A stretch of 47,814 bases of DNA from Enterococcus thailandicus. Its GTDB lineage: Bacteria; Bacillota; Bacilli; Lactobacillales; Enterococcaceae. Location: contig NZ_JXLE01000013.1 in NCBI RefSeq assembly GCF_001886265.1, positions 34,568 through 82,381 on the forward strand, in the 5' to 3' direction. The notes beneath the pieces are model-generated. The model was not told the DNA's origin. It did no database searches and saw only the letters and a program-made list of their open reading frames with translations. The position numbers were made by a program, and so were the translations under genes. Positions 1 to 9,180 of the stretch are shown here, piece after piece (position 1 is the stretch's first letter; each line of letters starts with the position of its first letter).

Positions 1-174
1 TAATTTCTGAAAATTCATTCCTATTTATTGGAGTTGAACACTTCTTTCACAACTTCTTTCTCGGTGTTCCCAAAGCAGCTTCTTCGGTAATAAGTTCTCT
101 TTTCATAAAATATGAAAAGTTATTTTTAGAAAAGATTCCTTATCACTTGAAGCTAATCACTTTGCGCCACAACC
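1..174 (-). repeat. Modular hairpin repeat array, locus 1 (3' of signal peptidase gene)
   Basis: One full unit (62-174) and part of a second (1-61, cut by the window edge). Read leftward it begins GGTTGTGGCGCAAAG directly after the TAA of the signal peptidase gene and ends GGGAACACCG. The arms AATAAGGAATCTTTTCT and ATGAAAAGAGAACTTATT pair with few mismatches around the apical stem AAAAATA/TATTTT. The partial unit begins GTTGTGAAAGAAGTG and resembles the unit at 20069. Same family as 10292, 19826, 41519 and 47483. Confidence 0.85.
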
Positions 175-747
175 TTAACTAATCAACGAAATTTCTGTCA
201 ACGGCCAATAACGGAAAACTACTTTTCCCTGAACCAATTTTTCATCAACTAAACCAAAAATTCGGCTATCTTTTGAAATCAAGCGATTATCGCCTAAAAC
301 CAAATAATTTCCTTCCGGCACCGTGTACTCAAAATCACTAGTGAAATTTGTCGAATTTTCTGCTTGAATTTGGAATGACTCATTATAAGAATACTCGTTT
401 TGCAATTTGTCATCGGCAAACTTTTCTTTGTATTCATCCAAATAAGATTCATCATATTTTTTCCCATTGATTGTCAGCTGGTCATTGACCATCTTCACTG
501 TGTCACCAGGCATCCCAATTATTCGTTTCACGATCATCCGTTCTTCGTCTTCCGGTTCTTTCGTGGTAATAATATCAAAACGTTCATATTTTGAAATTTT
601 AGATGAAATCAATCGTTGTCCATCACTCAATGTTGGATCCATCGAATGACCATTGACAGTTACTGGTGTAAAAACAAAAACTCTAGCTAGCAAAATAGCT
701 GCCAAAACGAGAATTAATACGCCCCAGTTTTTCAAAAAATTTTTCAC
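175..747 (-). CDS. lepB: Type I signal peptidase
   Basis: This enzyme removes signal peptides from exported proteins at the outer face of the membrane. The 190-residue protein has one N-terminal membrane anchor (about residues 8-28), then the GHSMDPTL box with the catalytic Ser35, the MIVKRIIGMPGD box with the general-base Lys74, and a C-terminal GDNRLISKDSR box. This is the Ser-Lys dyad pattern of Gram-positive SipS/SipT enzymes and the length is typical. The start is GTG, placed by AAAGGAGGG a few bases upstream. The TAA stop touches the hairpin repeat of locus 1. The gene appears to be transcribed alone, since a terminator for the upstream operon lies at 917-986. Confidence 0.93.
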   Translation of the reverse strand: MKNFLKNWGVLILVLAAILLARVFVFTPVTVNGHSMDPTLSDGQRLISSKISKYERFDIITTKEPEDEERMIVKRIIGMPGDTVKMVNDQLTINGKKYDESYLDEYKEKFADDKLQNEYSYNESFQIQAENSTNFTSDFEYTVPEGNYLVLGDNRLISKDSRIFGLVDEKLVQGKVVFRYWPLTEISLIS

Positions 748-916
748 ACTATCCCTCCTTTTTTCTTTGCATTCGTTTTTTATTCTCTTTGTTCATTTAA
801 AAATAAAACTGATAACATAAGATTATGCTTACCTTTTATTCTACATTTTTTACAGAATAAAGAAAAGAAAAAGTGTCATTTTTAGTGACCTCTGTGTTTT
901 CGATTTTAGGCATAAA

Positions 917-986
917 AAAAGAAAAACTTGCCACTTTCCAAAAGAAACAATCTGCTTTCTTTTGGAAATTCTTTACTAGCAAGTCT
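917..986 (-). terminator. Nested-hairpin terminator for the operon at 995-2232
   Basis: Read leftward, ACTTGC pairs with GCAAGT outside and TTTCCAAAAGA pairs with TCTTTTGGAAA inside, and the structure is followed by TTTTTCTTTTTTT. It lies just after the stop of the gene at 995-1771. Confidence 0.75.
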
Positions 987-994
987 CACTTCTT

Positions 995-1771
995 TTATGA
1001 ATGTTTTCGACGCTGGCTTCGACTGTAAACAACAGGCTCTCCTGTAGCTGCTTGCAGTTGCTCTTTTTTCGCTATCAATTTTAGACGATATGGCTCATGG
1101 TAGCGCAGACCATCTTTCACGAAATCACCACCAACAATAAAAAGCCCTACCGGATTAATTGTTTCCTGACCAGCTTTTGCATGAATTTTGCCGACCTCAA
1201 CTAACTCTGAATAGTTTTTTCCAATCTTCAAGACATATTCTTGTTCACTTACTTTTTTGACGTAATAATATGGATATAACGTATTACGATCAACTAAAAA
1301 GCCATCCATTCGACCAAGATCATTAACCTTGATTTGACCCTCTGCAATCAAATAACTCATATTTTCAGCCAATTGCAGTTGATAATCTTCATTATAGTCA
1401 ACAGTCACTTCTTCTGTATCTACTGATTGAAGTGTGTTTCCAGTTTGAATGCCACCTTCCGTTTGAATATTGAAAGCTTCATCTGGCAAGTACTTAACGA
1501 ACACTTGTGTGACATCTGCTTTCGAGTTTTTGTCAAAAAAGTAATAGAAGATGTTTAAAACGATAAAATAAACTAAAACTAAAAAAACAATTCCATAAAG
1601 GAAAAACTGTAAATAATTCTGATTTTGCCACAAACCAAAAATGATTCGCAATAAATACATCGTTGGAATCACGCTTAAAATCGTGTATCCTCGATTCAAA
1701 TATTTTGGACTAATATCCAAATAGCCTAAAAATTTGTGCACACCATTAATCAAATCTAATAAAAATGTCAT
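995..1771 (-). CDS. Conserved membrane protein of unknown function (possibly DUF6681-like)
   Basis: This 258-residue protein has two hydrophobic segments near the N terminus (about residues 30-48 and 52-77), with a short soluble stretch before them and a soluble C-terminal domain of about 180 residues rich in beta-type sequence. The tail is basic (SRSQRRKHS). I recognise no catalytic motif. The N-terminal layout recalls an uncharacterised lactobacillales family that I remember as DUF6681, but I could not check this. Its start codon overlaps the stop of the upstream gene as ATGA (1768-1771), so the two are translationally coupled, and a terminator follows at 917-986. The coupling suggests that it works with the Ser/Thr-rich protein encoded upstream, perhaps at the cell surface. 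Confidence 0.6.
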   Translation of the reverse strand: MTFLLDLINGVHKFLGYLDISPKYLNRGYTILSVIPTMYLLRIIFGLWQNQNYLQFFLYGIVFLVLVYFIVLNIFYYFFDKNSKADVTQVFVKYLPDEAFNIQTEGGIQTGNTLQSVDTEEVTVDYNEDYQLQLAENMSYLIAEGQIKVNDLGRMDGFLVDRNTLYPYYYVKKVSEQEYVLKIGKNYSELVEVGKIHAKAGQETINPVGLFIVGGDFVKDGLRYHEPYRLKLIAKKEQLQAATGEPVVYSRSQRRKHS

Positions 1772-2232
1772 TGATTCTCACCTGCTTGCTGATTACTCAT
1801 TTGCGTTCCCGCTTTTTGTGTTGCAACGTCGTCCTGCGAATTCGCTGTCTCTGCTTCCGGCGTGGTATCATTTCCAGTCGCATCACTAGTTGTAGTGGCA
1901 TCATCTTCCGTTGCAGAGGAATTCGTGGTTGGTGTTTGGTTATTCGTATCGTTATTCTCTGAACCAGAATCAATTACACCAAAATTATCTTTTGAACTAC
2001 TTGTAGGTGTTTCATAAGTTGTTGAATCCGTTGTTTCAGCCCCTGTCTCTGTTGACTGGGTGTTTGGTAATGACGAACTAGTTGGTGTCGTTTCTTCTGT
2101 AGTTGGCGGCGTGGAGTTTGAGCTAGGAGCCCGATAACTTGAGCTATTAACTACGCCGGTTGCAGTTGCCACGATTGTGGAAATGGTTAACACTGCGATT
2201 GGTTTTAAAATCGGTGCTACTTTTCGCATCAT
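1768..2232 (-). CDS. Ser/Thr-rich exported low-complexity protein
   Basis: The 154-residue protein starts with a basic N terminus and one hydrophobic segment (about residues 8-27, ending near ATATGVV), which fits a signal peptide or an uncleaved anchor. The remaining 125 residues are almost entirely Thr, Ser, Asn, Asp, Glu, Gln and Pro, with no hydrophobic core, so it should be disordered. There is no LPXTG motif and no lipobox. Such sequences act as cell-wall-spanning stalks or glycosylation substrates in Gram-positive bacteria, but that role is inferred. It overlaps the next gene by four bases (ATGA). The compositional bias makes homology calls unreliable. Confidence 0.6.
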   Translation of the reverse strand: MMRKVAPILKPIAVLTISTIVATATGVVNSSSYRAPSSNSTPPTTEETTPTSSSLPNTQSTETGAETTDSTTYETPTSSSKDNFGVIDSGSENNDTNNQTPTTNSSATEDDATTTSDATGNDTTPEAETANSQDDVATQKAGTQMSNQQAGENQ

Positions 2233-2324
2233 ATCTCTTCCTTTTCTAGTATCATCTGATCTTTCTATGTTACTTGATATTTATCATAATTCTTTTATTT
2301 TTTTCTTACGTTTTTATGAAGTTT

Positions 2325-3050
2325 TTATTGATTCGCTAGATATTCTTTCGCTTCACGATTCACTTTTTTCAAGTCAATCCCTTGTTGTTTGGCAGAAAAT
2401 ACACAACCACAATAACATTGACGATAGATATCATATTCCTTACACATCTGAATCGAGCGTTCATAGCCCTTATTTTTCTTGAAATCACTAGGCAAATAAT
2501 GGGTGCCATATATTTTTTGGATATCCATTCCAATTTGATTGATCAATGCCGCATTTTTTTTGGGCGAGATTGTTAGGGCACTCCCAAAGTAATCATAGCC
2601 TAATTCTTGTGCCTTTTGTGCTACTAAATCTAATCGCATATTAAAGCAAGCTGTGCAACGTGCACCACCTTCTTTTTCATTTTCTAACTGATTTTCCAAC
2701 ACCATTTTGTTAAAAACGCTAGGACGATACTCATCGACAATTAGTTTCACTTGATGATTCGTATTTTCGTTAAATTCATCAACAAACCGTTGTTGCTCTG
2801 CTAACCGACGTAAATATTCACTTTTAGGATGGATATTTGAATTCGAGAAAAATAAAGTGACTTCTGCATGCTCTGACATAAATTCTAATGTGTGCGTGCT
2901 GCAAGGAGCACAACAGGTGTGGATTAAAATGGTTGGCTTTTTTTGTGCCAGTTCCCATTGTTTGATCATTTTTTTTAGAACAGAATCATAATTTATTTTT
3001 TGATTCTTCATTTTTTCAACTATTTCTGTGGCATCAACTACTTCCGTCAC
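2325..3050 (-). CDS. queH: Epoxyqueuosine reductase QueH
   Basis: QueH (formerly DUF208) reduces epoxyqueuosine to queuosine, the last step in making the modified wobble base of GUN-decoding tRNAs, and replaces the unrelated QueG in many Firmicutes. The 241-residue protein carries the family's metal-binding cysteines: HTCCAPCS (Cys46, Cys47, Cys50) near the N terminus, GARCTACF in the middle and the CYCGC motif near the C terminus. The YFGSALTISPKKN segment is also typical. The start is GTG, supported by AGAGGTGAG about seven bases upstream. No other queuosine gene is in the window, so this is a stand-alone salvage or maturation gene. Confidence 0.88.
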   Translation of the reverse strand: MTEVVDATEIVEKMKNQKINYDSVLKKMIKQWELAQKKPTILIHTCCAPCSTHTLEFMSEHAEVTLFFSNSNIHPKSEYLRRLAEQQRFVDEFNENTNHQVKLIVDEYRPSVFNKMVLENQLENEKEGGARCTACFNMRLDLVAQKAQELGYDYFGSALTISPKKNAALINQIGMDIQKIYGTHYLPSDFKKNKGYERSIQMCKEYDIYRQCYCGCVFSAKQQGIDLKKVNREAKEYLANQ

Positions 3051-3141
3051 GCCAGCTCACCTCTTTTTAAAATATTGCTTCATTATATGCTATTTTTTCA
3101 TAAACAAAAAGACGAATCTCACACTTATTTTAGCGATTTTT

Positions 3142-3171
3142 TTGAGCTTTTGCATTTGCACCTGTTATACT
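3142..3171 (+). promoter_or_regulatory. Probable sigma-A promoter of ktrB
   Basis: TTGAGC at 3142-3147 and TATACT at 3166-3171 are 18 bases apart, with an extended -10 TG at 3163-3164. The ktrB ribosome binding site follows at 3190-3196. Confidence 0.5.
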
Positions 3172-3206
3172 GTTAGCAACAACCCAAAGAAGGAGGCTTA
3201 CTTTTT

Positions 3207-4607
3207 TTGAAGATTGAGCTTTTTTTGCGTAAGACGCAACGACACACGCAACGATTTATCACGAATCACTTTACTTCGATTCAAATTATTGTGTCTTATT
3301 ATATTTTGATGACTATCCTTTCATTAGGATTGTTTTATTTACCTGTTTTCCGAGAAAAAGGTAGCCACGTTCCATTTGTCGATATGCTATTTATGGCAAT
3401 CAGCACGGTTAGCGTAACCGGTCTTTCTACTTTTGATATCAATTCGGTATTCAATGATTCGGGCATTATTTTATTGGAAGTTCTATTTCAAATCGGCGGG
3501 TTAGGAATCATGATGATTTCGACTGCTTTCATTATTTTATCCAAAAGGCGCATTACGTTGCGTCAACGGCAATTAATCATGACCGATATGAACCAGCCAC
3601 GACTTTCGGGAATTGTGCGCTTGATTCGGACAACTTTTTCCATTTTGATTTGGTTTCAAGTAATCTTTGGTACATTATTTTCAATTTATTTCTACTATCA
3701 AGGGTACTTTGAGCGCTGGCGTGATGCTATCTTTTACGGTTTTTATCAAGCAATCTCAGCCGTAACCAACTCTGGCTTTGACGTGACTGGTGACTCCATC
3801 AAGCCTTTTGCTCATGACTATCCATTTCTGATTGCTATCATGTTTTTGATCTTCATTGGTGGGATTGGTTTTCCGGTTCTAATGGAAGTTCGCGAGTGGT
3901 TTTTGTATCGAAAACGAAAAGAACGCTTGCCTTTTCGCTTCTCTTTATTTACCAAATTAGCAGTTCTGGCATTTATCATTTTATTTATTAGTGGCACACT
4001 GTTGATTTATTTACTGGAAAAAGATCACCTCTTTCATTCTTCCAGTCAAGGTGTCCAGTGGATTAATTCCATGTTTTATTCAATGACTACCCGGAATGCG
4101 GGACTTCAAATCCATGATTTAGGTAATTTTCAAATCACCACATTAATTGTCTTTTCATTGCTCATGTTTATCGGATGTAGTCCAAGCTCTGTCGGTGGTG
4201 GAATTCGAACGACGACTGTTGCAATCATTGGGCTTTATCTGTACTCTTTCTTAAAAAGTGAAGATAATATCAATATTTTTGGGCGAAGAATCGATGATGA
4301 TGATGTTCGTAAATCAGTCGTTGTGTTTATGTTATCCCTAGGTATGTGTTTCTTTTGTATCCTATTTCTATCTGCAACAGAAGAACAATCTCTAATAGCT
4401 ATTATTGTAGAGGTCACATCTGCTTTTGGGACAACTGGTCTTTCATTAGGTATCACCCCAGATCTTTCTGTCATTGGAAAAATCACGATTGCTGGGCTGA
4501 TGTTTATCGGACGAATCGGTATGCTTTACACCTTGATGTTGTTCGTGCCAAAAGAGACACGAGATTTGGGTTATGAATATCCTTCAGAAAAAATTATTAT
4601 TGGGTAA
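3207..4607 (+). CDS. ktrB: Potassium uptake channel subunit KtrB/TrkH family
   Basis: KtrB is the membrane pore of the Na+-dependent Ktr potassium transporter and works with a cytoplasmic KtrA-type RCK subunit, which is not encoded in this window. The 466-residue protein shows the four-fold pore arrangement: the P-loop segments TVSVTGLS, AVTNSGFD, TTRNAGLQ and FGTTGLS each carry the selectivity-filter glycine, and hydrophobic helices flank each one. The start is TTG, chosen because AAGGAGG lies about ten bases upstream and no ATG competes. A stem-loop terminator follows at 4629-4670. Neighbouring genes do not refine its role; potassium and turgor control is the known role of the family. Confidence 0.9.
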   Translation: MKIELFLRKTQRHTQRFITNHFTSIQIIVSYYILMTILSLGLFYLPVFREKGSHVPFVDMLFMAISTVSVTGLSTFDINSVFNDSGIILLEVLFQIGGLGIMMISTAFIILSKRRITLRQRQLIMTDMNQPRLSGIVRLIRTTFSILIWFQVIFGTLFSIYFYYQGYFERWRDAIFYGFYQAISAVTNSGFDVTGDSIKPFAHDYPFLIAIMFLIFIGGIGFPVLMEVREWFLYRKRKERLPFRFSLFTKLAVLAFIILFISGTLLIYLLEKDHLFHSSSQGVQWINSMFYSMTTRNAGLQIHDLGNFQITTLIVFSLLMFIGCSPSSVGGGIRTTTVAIIGLYLYSFLKSEDNINIFGRRIDDDDVRKSVVVFMLSLGMCFFCILFLSATEEQSLIAIIVEVTSAFGTTGLSLGITPDLSVIGKITIAGLMFIGRIGMLYTLMLFVPKETRDLGYEYPSEKIIIG

Positions 4608-4628
4608 TCTCTTCTATATGAAAAAAAG

Positions 4629-4670
4629 AACGTTCTTGATTCTATCAATCAAGAGCGTTTTTCTTTTTTT
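4629..4670 (+). terminator. Rho-independent terminator of ktrB
   Basis: AACGTTCTTGATT pairs with AATCAAGAGCGTT across a five-base loop, followed by TTCTTTTTTT. Confidence 0.85.
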
Positions 4671-4721
4671 AATTAACTTCCTCTGTAAAATCCCCCATTT
4701 CTTAAGAAAAAGAAAAGCAAT

Positions 4722-4750
4722 TTAACCTTTTTTTCAACATGTGGTATGAT
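4722..4750 (+). promoter_or_regulatory. Probable promoter of murT-gatD
   Basis: TTAACC at 4722-4727 and TATGAT at 4745-4750 are 17 bases apart, and a TG lies just upstream of the -10. The start codon is 45 bases further on. Confidence 0.5.
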
Positions 4751-4795
4751 AAGTTGAATTTACTCGTCAACACGACGTTTTTTGGAGGTTACATA

Positions 4796-6148
4796 ATGGG
4801 AATACGCAGTCAATTTGCGATTGCAGTTGGGAAATCATCACAATGGGCATTGAAAACATTTTTTAAGGGTGGCTCAAGCTTACCTGGTAAGCTTGCTCTT
4901 AAAATAGATCCGCATATTTTAGATAGTTTAGCCAAAGATTATGAAGTAGTTGTCGTAACTGGAACAAATGGAAAAACATTGACCACTGCTTTAACTGTTA
5001 ATATTTTGCGTCAACAATTTGATGAAGTTTTGACAAATCCAACTGGTGCAAACATGGTTCAAGGAATCGTTTCAACATTCTTACAAGCCAAACCAAAAAA
5101 AGGACAGAAAAAATTTGCTGTTCTCGAAATTGACGAAGCTAGCTTGAGTAAAGTGACAGAATATATGAAACCTGAACTATTTTTATTCACAAATATTTTC
5201 CGTGACCAAATGGATCGTTACGGTGAAATTTATACAACGTACAAAATGATTGTTGACGGTGCTGCAAAAGCACCAAATGCAACGATTATTTCAAATGGTG
5301 ACTCACCAATTTTCAATTCGGTACAAACAGTCAATCCAAACAAATATTATGGATTTGATCACGAAGAAGATCATGAACAAATGGCTCACTACAACACAGA
5401 TGGCGTTCTGTGTCCAAAATGTCATCATATCTTACATTATAAAATGATCACTTATGCGAACTTAGGGAAGTATTATTGTCCAAATTGTGACTTTAAACGT
5501 CCTGAACTTGATTATCGTTTAACTGAGATGATTCGTATGGATAATGTTTCTGCTGATTTTGTCATTGATGGACATGAGTATGGTATCGAAGTTGGTGGAA
5601 TGTATAACGTGTATAATGCGTTAGCTGCTACAGCTGTGGCTGAATATTATGGTGTCGCACCAGAAAAAATCAAACAAGGTCTGGGTTATGATGAAAAAGT
5701 CTTCGGCCGGCAAGAAACGATAACAATCAATGACAAGAAATGCACATTGATCCTTGTTAAAAATCCGGTTGGAATCAATCAAGTAATTGATATGATTGGT
5801 CTTGCGCCTTACCCGTTTTCATTAGTTTCCCTACTAAATGCGAATTATGCTGATGGAATTGATGTCAGTTGGATTTGGGATGGCAACTATGAAAACTTCG
5901 CAACTATGGCTATTCCAGCAGTTATCTCTGGTGGAGATCGCCATACAGACATGACTTTGCGCTTAAAAGTTGCGGGTATTCCAGAAGAAAAATTAACGGA
6001 AACAAAAGAAATTCCTGAAGTAATTGAAAAAATCAAAACACTTCCAACCGAACATGTTTATATTCTAGCGACTTACACCGCTGTTTTGCAGTTGCGTAAA
6101 GAATTGGCAAATCAGGGATATATTAAGGGAGGCATGAATAATGGCTAA
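4796..6148 (+). CDS. murT: Lipid II isoglutaminyl synthase, Mur-ligase subunit MurT
   Basis: MurT and GatD together convert the alpha-carboxyl of D-glutamate in lipid II to D-isoglutamine, using glutamine and ATP, on the cytoplasmic side of the membrane. The 450-residue protein has a Mur-ligase central domain with the P-loop GTNGKT (residues 56-61), a Cys4 zinc ribbon (Cys206, Cys209, Cys228, Cys231) that marks MurT, and the C-terminal DUF1727 domain. The frame is open for 19 more codons upstream, but ATG at 4796 has GGAGG seven bases before it and matches family length. It overlaps gatD by eight bases, as expected for a two-subunit enzyme. Confidence 0.95.
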   Translation: MGIRSQFAIAVGKSSQWALKTFFKGGSSLPGKLALKIDPHILDSLAKDYEVVVVTGTNGKTLTTALTVNILRQQFDEVLTNPTGANMVQGIVSTFLQAKPKKGQKKFAVLEIDEASLSKVTEYMKPELFLFTNIFRDQMDRYGEIYTTYKMIVDGAAKAPNATIISNGDSPIFNSVQTVNPNKYYGFDHEEDHEQMAHYNTDGVLCPKCHHILHYKMITYANLGKYYCPNCDFKRPELDYRLTEMIRMDNVSADFVIDGHEYGIEVGGMYNVYNALAATAVAEYYGVAPEKIKQGLGYDEKVFGRQETITINDKKCTLILVKNPVGINQVIDMIGLAPYPFSLVSLLNANYADGIDVSWIWDGNYENFATMAIPAVISGGDRHTDMTLRLKVAGIPEEKLTETKEIPEVIEKIKTLPTEHVYILATYTAVLQLRKELANQGYIKGGMNNG

Positions 6149-6836
6149 TTATGAATTAACTATTGCGCACCTGTATGGTAATTTAATGAATACTTACGGG
6201 GATAACGGAAATTTATTGATGCTCAAATACGTTGCCGAAAAAATGGGCGTGACTTTCAATTCTGAAATCGTCAGCATCCATGAACCTTTTGATGAAAAAA
6301 AATATGACTTAGTCTTTTTCGGTGGTGGGCAAGACTTTGAACAGCTGATTATTTCAGAAGACATTCAAGACAAGAAAGAATCTTTGACAAACTATATTGA
6401 AAATGATGGTGTCATGCTTGCGATTTGTGGTGGCTATCAATTACTTGGTCACTATTACATGGGCGCTAATGGTGAAAAAATCCAAGGAATCAGTGCTTTA
6501 GATCACTACACACTTAGCCAAGACAACAATCGTTTTATCGGAGATATTGTTATTCACAATGAAGAATTTGACGAAACTTATTATGGATTTGAAAATCATA
6601 ATGGACGAACTTTCTTAGGTGAAGGTGAACGTCCTCTTGGGAAAGTCGTTCAAGGAGAAGGAAACAATGGCGAAGATCAGTCTGAAGGAGTTATTTACCG
6701 TAATGTTTATGGTTCTTACTTCCATGGTCCTATCTTAGCACGTAATGAACACTTAGCTGAACGCTTGATTCGCCTAGCTTTAGAAAAGCGTTATGGAAAA
6801 GAGTTAGATTTGCCAACTGTGACAACAAAAATGTAG
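6141..6836 (+). CDS. gatD: Lipid II isoglutaminyl synthase, glutaminase subunit GatD
   Basis: GatD is a class I glutamine amidotransferase-like glutaminase that feeds ammonia to MurT. The 231-residue protein has the nucleophile elbow AICGGYQ with Cys96 and a catalytic histidine in SYFHGP (His195); [10 protein letters not shown] is also a GatD signature. The ribosome binding site AAGGGAGG lies inside the end of murT. The two genes form a compact operon that ends at the bidirectional terminator at 6866-6912. Amidation by this pair is needed for efficient peptidoglycan cross-linking in related species. Confidence 0.95.
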   Translation: MANYELTIAHLYGNLMNTYGDNGNLLMLKYVAEKMGVTFNSEIVSIHEPFDEKKYDLVFFGGGQDFEQLIISEDIQDKKESLTNYIENDGVMLAICGGYQLLGHYYMGANGEKIQGISALDHYTLSQDNNRFIGDIVIHNEEFDETYYGFENHNGRTFLGEGERPLGKVVQGEGNNGEDQSEGVIYRNVYGSYFHGPILARNEHLAERLIRLALEKRYGKELDLPTVTTKM

Positions 6837-6865
6837 CACCTAGCATTTCATACAAAAAACTCAAA

Positions 6866-6912
6866 CAAAAAGAATGAACCAAAGCGAAATTCGCGTTGGC
6901 TCATTCTTTTTT
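6866..6912. terminator. Bidirectional terminator between gatD and manA
   Basis: AAAAGAATGA pairs with TCATTCTTTT, with further pairing of CCA/TGG and GCGA/TCGC inside. A-rich and T-rich flanks lie on both sides of the convergent genes. Confidence 0.85.
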
Positions 6913-6928
6913 GCATTCTTTCAATCAA

Positions 6929-7885
6929 TTATTTCTTTTCACCGGGAACAGAAGCAATAATTGCTAACTCACCTTGGATCGTCCATTCTTTGACGCCATC
7001 AGGAATGATGCAGCTTGTCCCTTTTTCCAATGAATAAGTTTTTCCATCAACCACTAACTCGCCAGCGCCAGCAATTACTGTCATCAGCGTATAAGGTGCT
7101 TGTTTTTTAAATGACATGATGCCTTTAACGTCCCATTCATAAACGTTAAAGAATTCTGTTTCTAGATACGTAACTACGGAAGAATTGCCTTCACGAATTT
7201 CTTTTACGTGTAATTCTGGCGTTTTCGCTGGAACAGTTGTTACATCAATTGATTGTTGGATGTGTAATTCACGGGTATTTCCTTGATCGTCTTTGCGATC
7301 GTAATCATAAACACGGTAAGTCGTATCTGAACTTTGTTGTGTTTCTAAAATCATGATTCCTTTACCAATTGCGTGGATTGTTCCACTTGGTACATAGAAG
7401 AAATCACCTTTTTTCACAGGAACACGTTTCAATAAATCATCCCAACGACCTTCTTCAATCATTTTCGCAAGTTCTTCACGTGTTTTTGCGTGATGACCAT
7501 AAATGATTTCTGCGCCTGGCTCTGCATCAATGATGTACCAGCACTCTGTTTTACCTAGTTCACCTTCATGTTCCATTCCATATGTATCATCTGGATGGAC
7601 TTGAACAGATAATTCATCTTCTGCATCTAAAATTTTAATTAGTAATGGAAAAACTGGTTCTGTGGGGTGACCGAATAACTCTTTATGATTTGCCCAAAGG
7701 TCATCTAATTTTTGACCTTTAAATTCGCCATTTTCAACGATACTTACACCATGAGGATGCGCACTGATTGCCCAGTCCTCTCCAATTTTGTCACTAGGAA
7801 TGTCAAATCCAAATACAGAACGTAGGCGACTTCCTCCCCAAATTTTTTCTTGGAAAACTGGTTTTAAAAACATAGGTTCTTGCAT
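6929..7885 (-). CDS. manA: Mannose-6-phosphate isomerase, class I
   Basis: This zinc enzyme interconverts mannose-6-phosphate and fructose-6-phosphate. The 318-residue length fits the short Firmicutes type. Metal-binding and active-site elements are visible: QVHPDD (Gln and His ligands), the glutamate of GKTECWY, and the histidine in SGTIHAIG. The N-terminal PVFQEKIWGG is typical. A cupin-like C-terminal part follows. The start ATG has GAGAGGAG upstream, and a TATAAT (leftward) lies between it and the end of the neighbouring serine hydrolase gene. No PTS or polysaccharide gene adjoins it, so it may serve either sugar catabolism or GDP-mannose supply. Confidence 0.93.
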   Translation of the reverse strand: MQEPMFLKPVFQEKIWGGSRLRSVFGFDIPSDKIGEDWAISAHPHGVSIVENGEFKGQKLDDLWANHKELFGHPTEPVFPLLIKILDAEDELSVQVHPDDTYGMEHEGELGKTECWYIIDAEPGAEIIYGHHAKTREELAKMIEEGRWDDLLKRVPVKKGDFFYVPSGTIHAIGKGIMILETQQSSDTTYRVYDYDRKDDQGNTRELHIQQSIDVTTVPAKTPELHVKEIREGNSSVVTYLETEFFNVYEWDVKGIMSFKKQAPYTLMTVIAGAGELVVDGKTYSLEKGTSCIIPDGVKEWTIQGELAIIASVPGEKK

Positions 7886-7923
7886 AATTCAAACTCCTCT
7901 CAACTTTCATAGCTATTATAGCA

Positions 7924-8949
7924 CTATTTTTGTAAGAACGCTTTCTCTTTCAGATAAGTTTCAACAATTTCATCACGACATTCAAGATAGGCTTCACGCG
8001 CATCATTTGGATGAATACGGTTGGATAAAAAGATAAAGCCTTCTTGACTAATAACATCAATTAACAGGAACGTTCCTGTATATCCCGTGTGGAAAAGTAT
8101 CGGATGTTGATCCTTTTGATCTAATTTAAGAGCCCATCCTAATGATCGCTGTCCATTTTTTTCAGGTGTATGATCTTGAAGTAATGACTCAATCGTTTGG
8201 GTAGTCAAAAATTGTCCCCCATTGACTTTTCCTTTAGCCAAATACATTTGAACAAAAGAAATGCTATCTTCTAAATCCAAAAATAACCCTGCATTTCCAG
8301 CATGTTCAGCTAAAATTCTTGCTTTAGGGTCATGAGTGATTCCTCTTAAAACTTCTCCAGAGGGTAATTGTTCAGTAGGAACGATTTTTTTAGATGGAAA
8401 AGGTAAAAATAAACTATTCATCATTCCTAAAGGTTCAAGAACTTGTTCTTGAAATAATTCAACCGCTGGCTCTTGATAAATTTCTTCCAACATCAAACCA
8501 AGCAAGATCGTCCCTGCATCAGTATATTTTACCGTTTTGCCTAACTCAGCTCCAGGTTGCAATGTTAAATAAGCAGCAATCAACTCTTCTTGTGTTAATG
8601 AATCTCGGTCAGGTATCCAAGTTTGAATATCTGAAGTGTGCGTCAATAAATGACGAATGGTAATTGTCTGGTTTTCAAATGCTGGTAAATAGCGCTGGAG
8701 CGGTTGATCCAAGTCAAGTTTACCGTCTTCCCACAATCGTAAAACAAGTGTTGTGGTAGCGATGACTTTCGTTAACGATGCTGCATCAAAAAGTAAGTCT
8801 TCTGACATCGGTTGTGTATCAGGAACAATTTGGGCTTGTCCTGCTGCAAATGATTCGACTTTTTCTTGTTTGATAAAAGCAGCTACAACACCGGGGTAAA
8901 AACCTTCCGCAAGTTTAGTCAAAATCATTTGTTTTGTTTCTGGATACAT
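7924..8949 (-). CDS. Serine hydrolase of the class C beta-lactamase / PBP4*-like family
   Basis: The 341-residue protein has the three motifs of this fold in order: SLTK with nucleophile Ser58 and Lys61, YTD at 142-144 (in place of the usual YxN), and HTG at 287-289 replacing KTG. Members include esterases, D-aminopeptidases and cell-wall-related hydrolases, and few are true beta-lactamases, so no resistance role is claimed. No signal peptide is visible, so the protein is probably cytoplasmic, which argues against a penicillin-binding role. Its own promoter at 9011-9039 and RBS GAGGAAAG support the ATG at 8949. Confidence 0.85.
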   Translation of the reverse strand: MYPETKQMILTKLAEGFYPGVVAAFIKQEKVESFAAGQAQIVPDTQPMSEDLLFDAASLTKVIATTTLVLRLWEDGKLDLDQPLQRYLPAFENQTITIRHLLTHTSDIQTWIPDRDSLTQEELIAAYLTLQPGAELGKTVKYTDAGTILLGLMLEEIYQEPAVELFQEQVLEPLGMMNSLFLPFPSKKIVPTEQLPSGEVLRGITHDPKARILAEHAGNAGLFLDLEDSISFVQMYLAKGKVNGGQFLTTQTIESLLQDHTPEKNGQRSLGWALKLDQKDQHPILFHTGYTGTFLLIDVISQEGFIFLSNRIHPNDAREAYLECRDEIVETYLKEKAFLQK

Positions 8950-9010
8950 GTTCTTTCCTCATTTCTACTCAAAGAATCTCTTTGAAGGATTTGATCATTC
9001 ATACAGCACA

Positions 9011-9039
9011 AGCATATATTTTTCTGGGTAGTGAAGCAA
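9011..9039 (-). promoter_or_regulatory. Probable promoter of the serine hydrolase gene
   Basis: Read leftward, TTGCTT (9034-9039) and TATGCT (9011-9016) are 17 bases apart and lie 60 bases before the start codon. Confidence 0.55.
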
Positions 9040-9073
9040 GCTGTTTCAGTTGATTTCTTTCGATTACTTTGTT

Positions 9074-9107
9074 TAAAAAAAATAAGAGAAGCCATCCAGC
9101 TACTCTT
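9074..9107 (-). terminator. Terminator of the VOC-protein gene
   Basis: Read leftward, AAGAGTAGC and GCTTCTCTT form a nine-base stem with one mismatch and a six-base loop, followed by ATTTTTTTT. It lies about 75 bases past the stop at 9181. Confidence 0.75.
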
Positions 9108-9180
9108 GTCCTTTATCAAAATGATTGCAGTCAGCACTATCGTTAAGAAATTATTTTTTGGCTGACTCCAATCTATTTAG

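Noticed and set aside
7928-7944. Possible cre site (AGAAAGCGTTCTTA, leftward) upstream of manA
   Set aside because: Three mismatches to the CcpA consensus, and it lies inside the end of the neighbouring coding region; too weak to call.
7924-8949. Beta-lactamase resistance gene
   Set aside because: The motifs (SLTK, YTD, HTG) fit the wider serine hydrolase family, there is no signal peptide, and HTG replaces KTG. Nothing in the sequence supports antibiotic hydrolysis.
8925-9137. Leftward frame of 70 codons between the serine hydrolase and VOC-protein genes
   Set aside because: It runs through the terminator at 9074-9107 and the promoter at 9011-9039, and it has no ribosome binding site.
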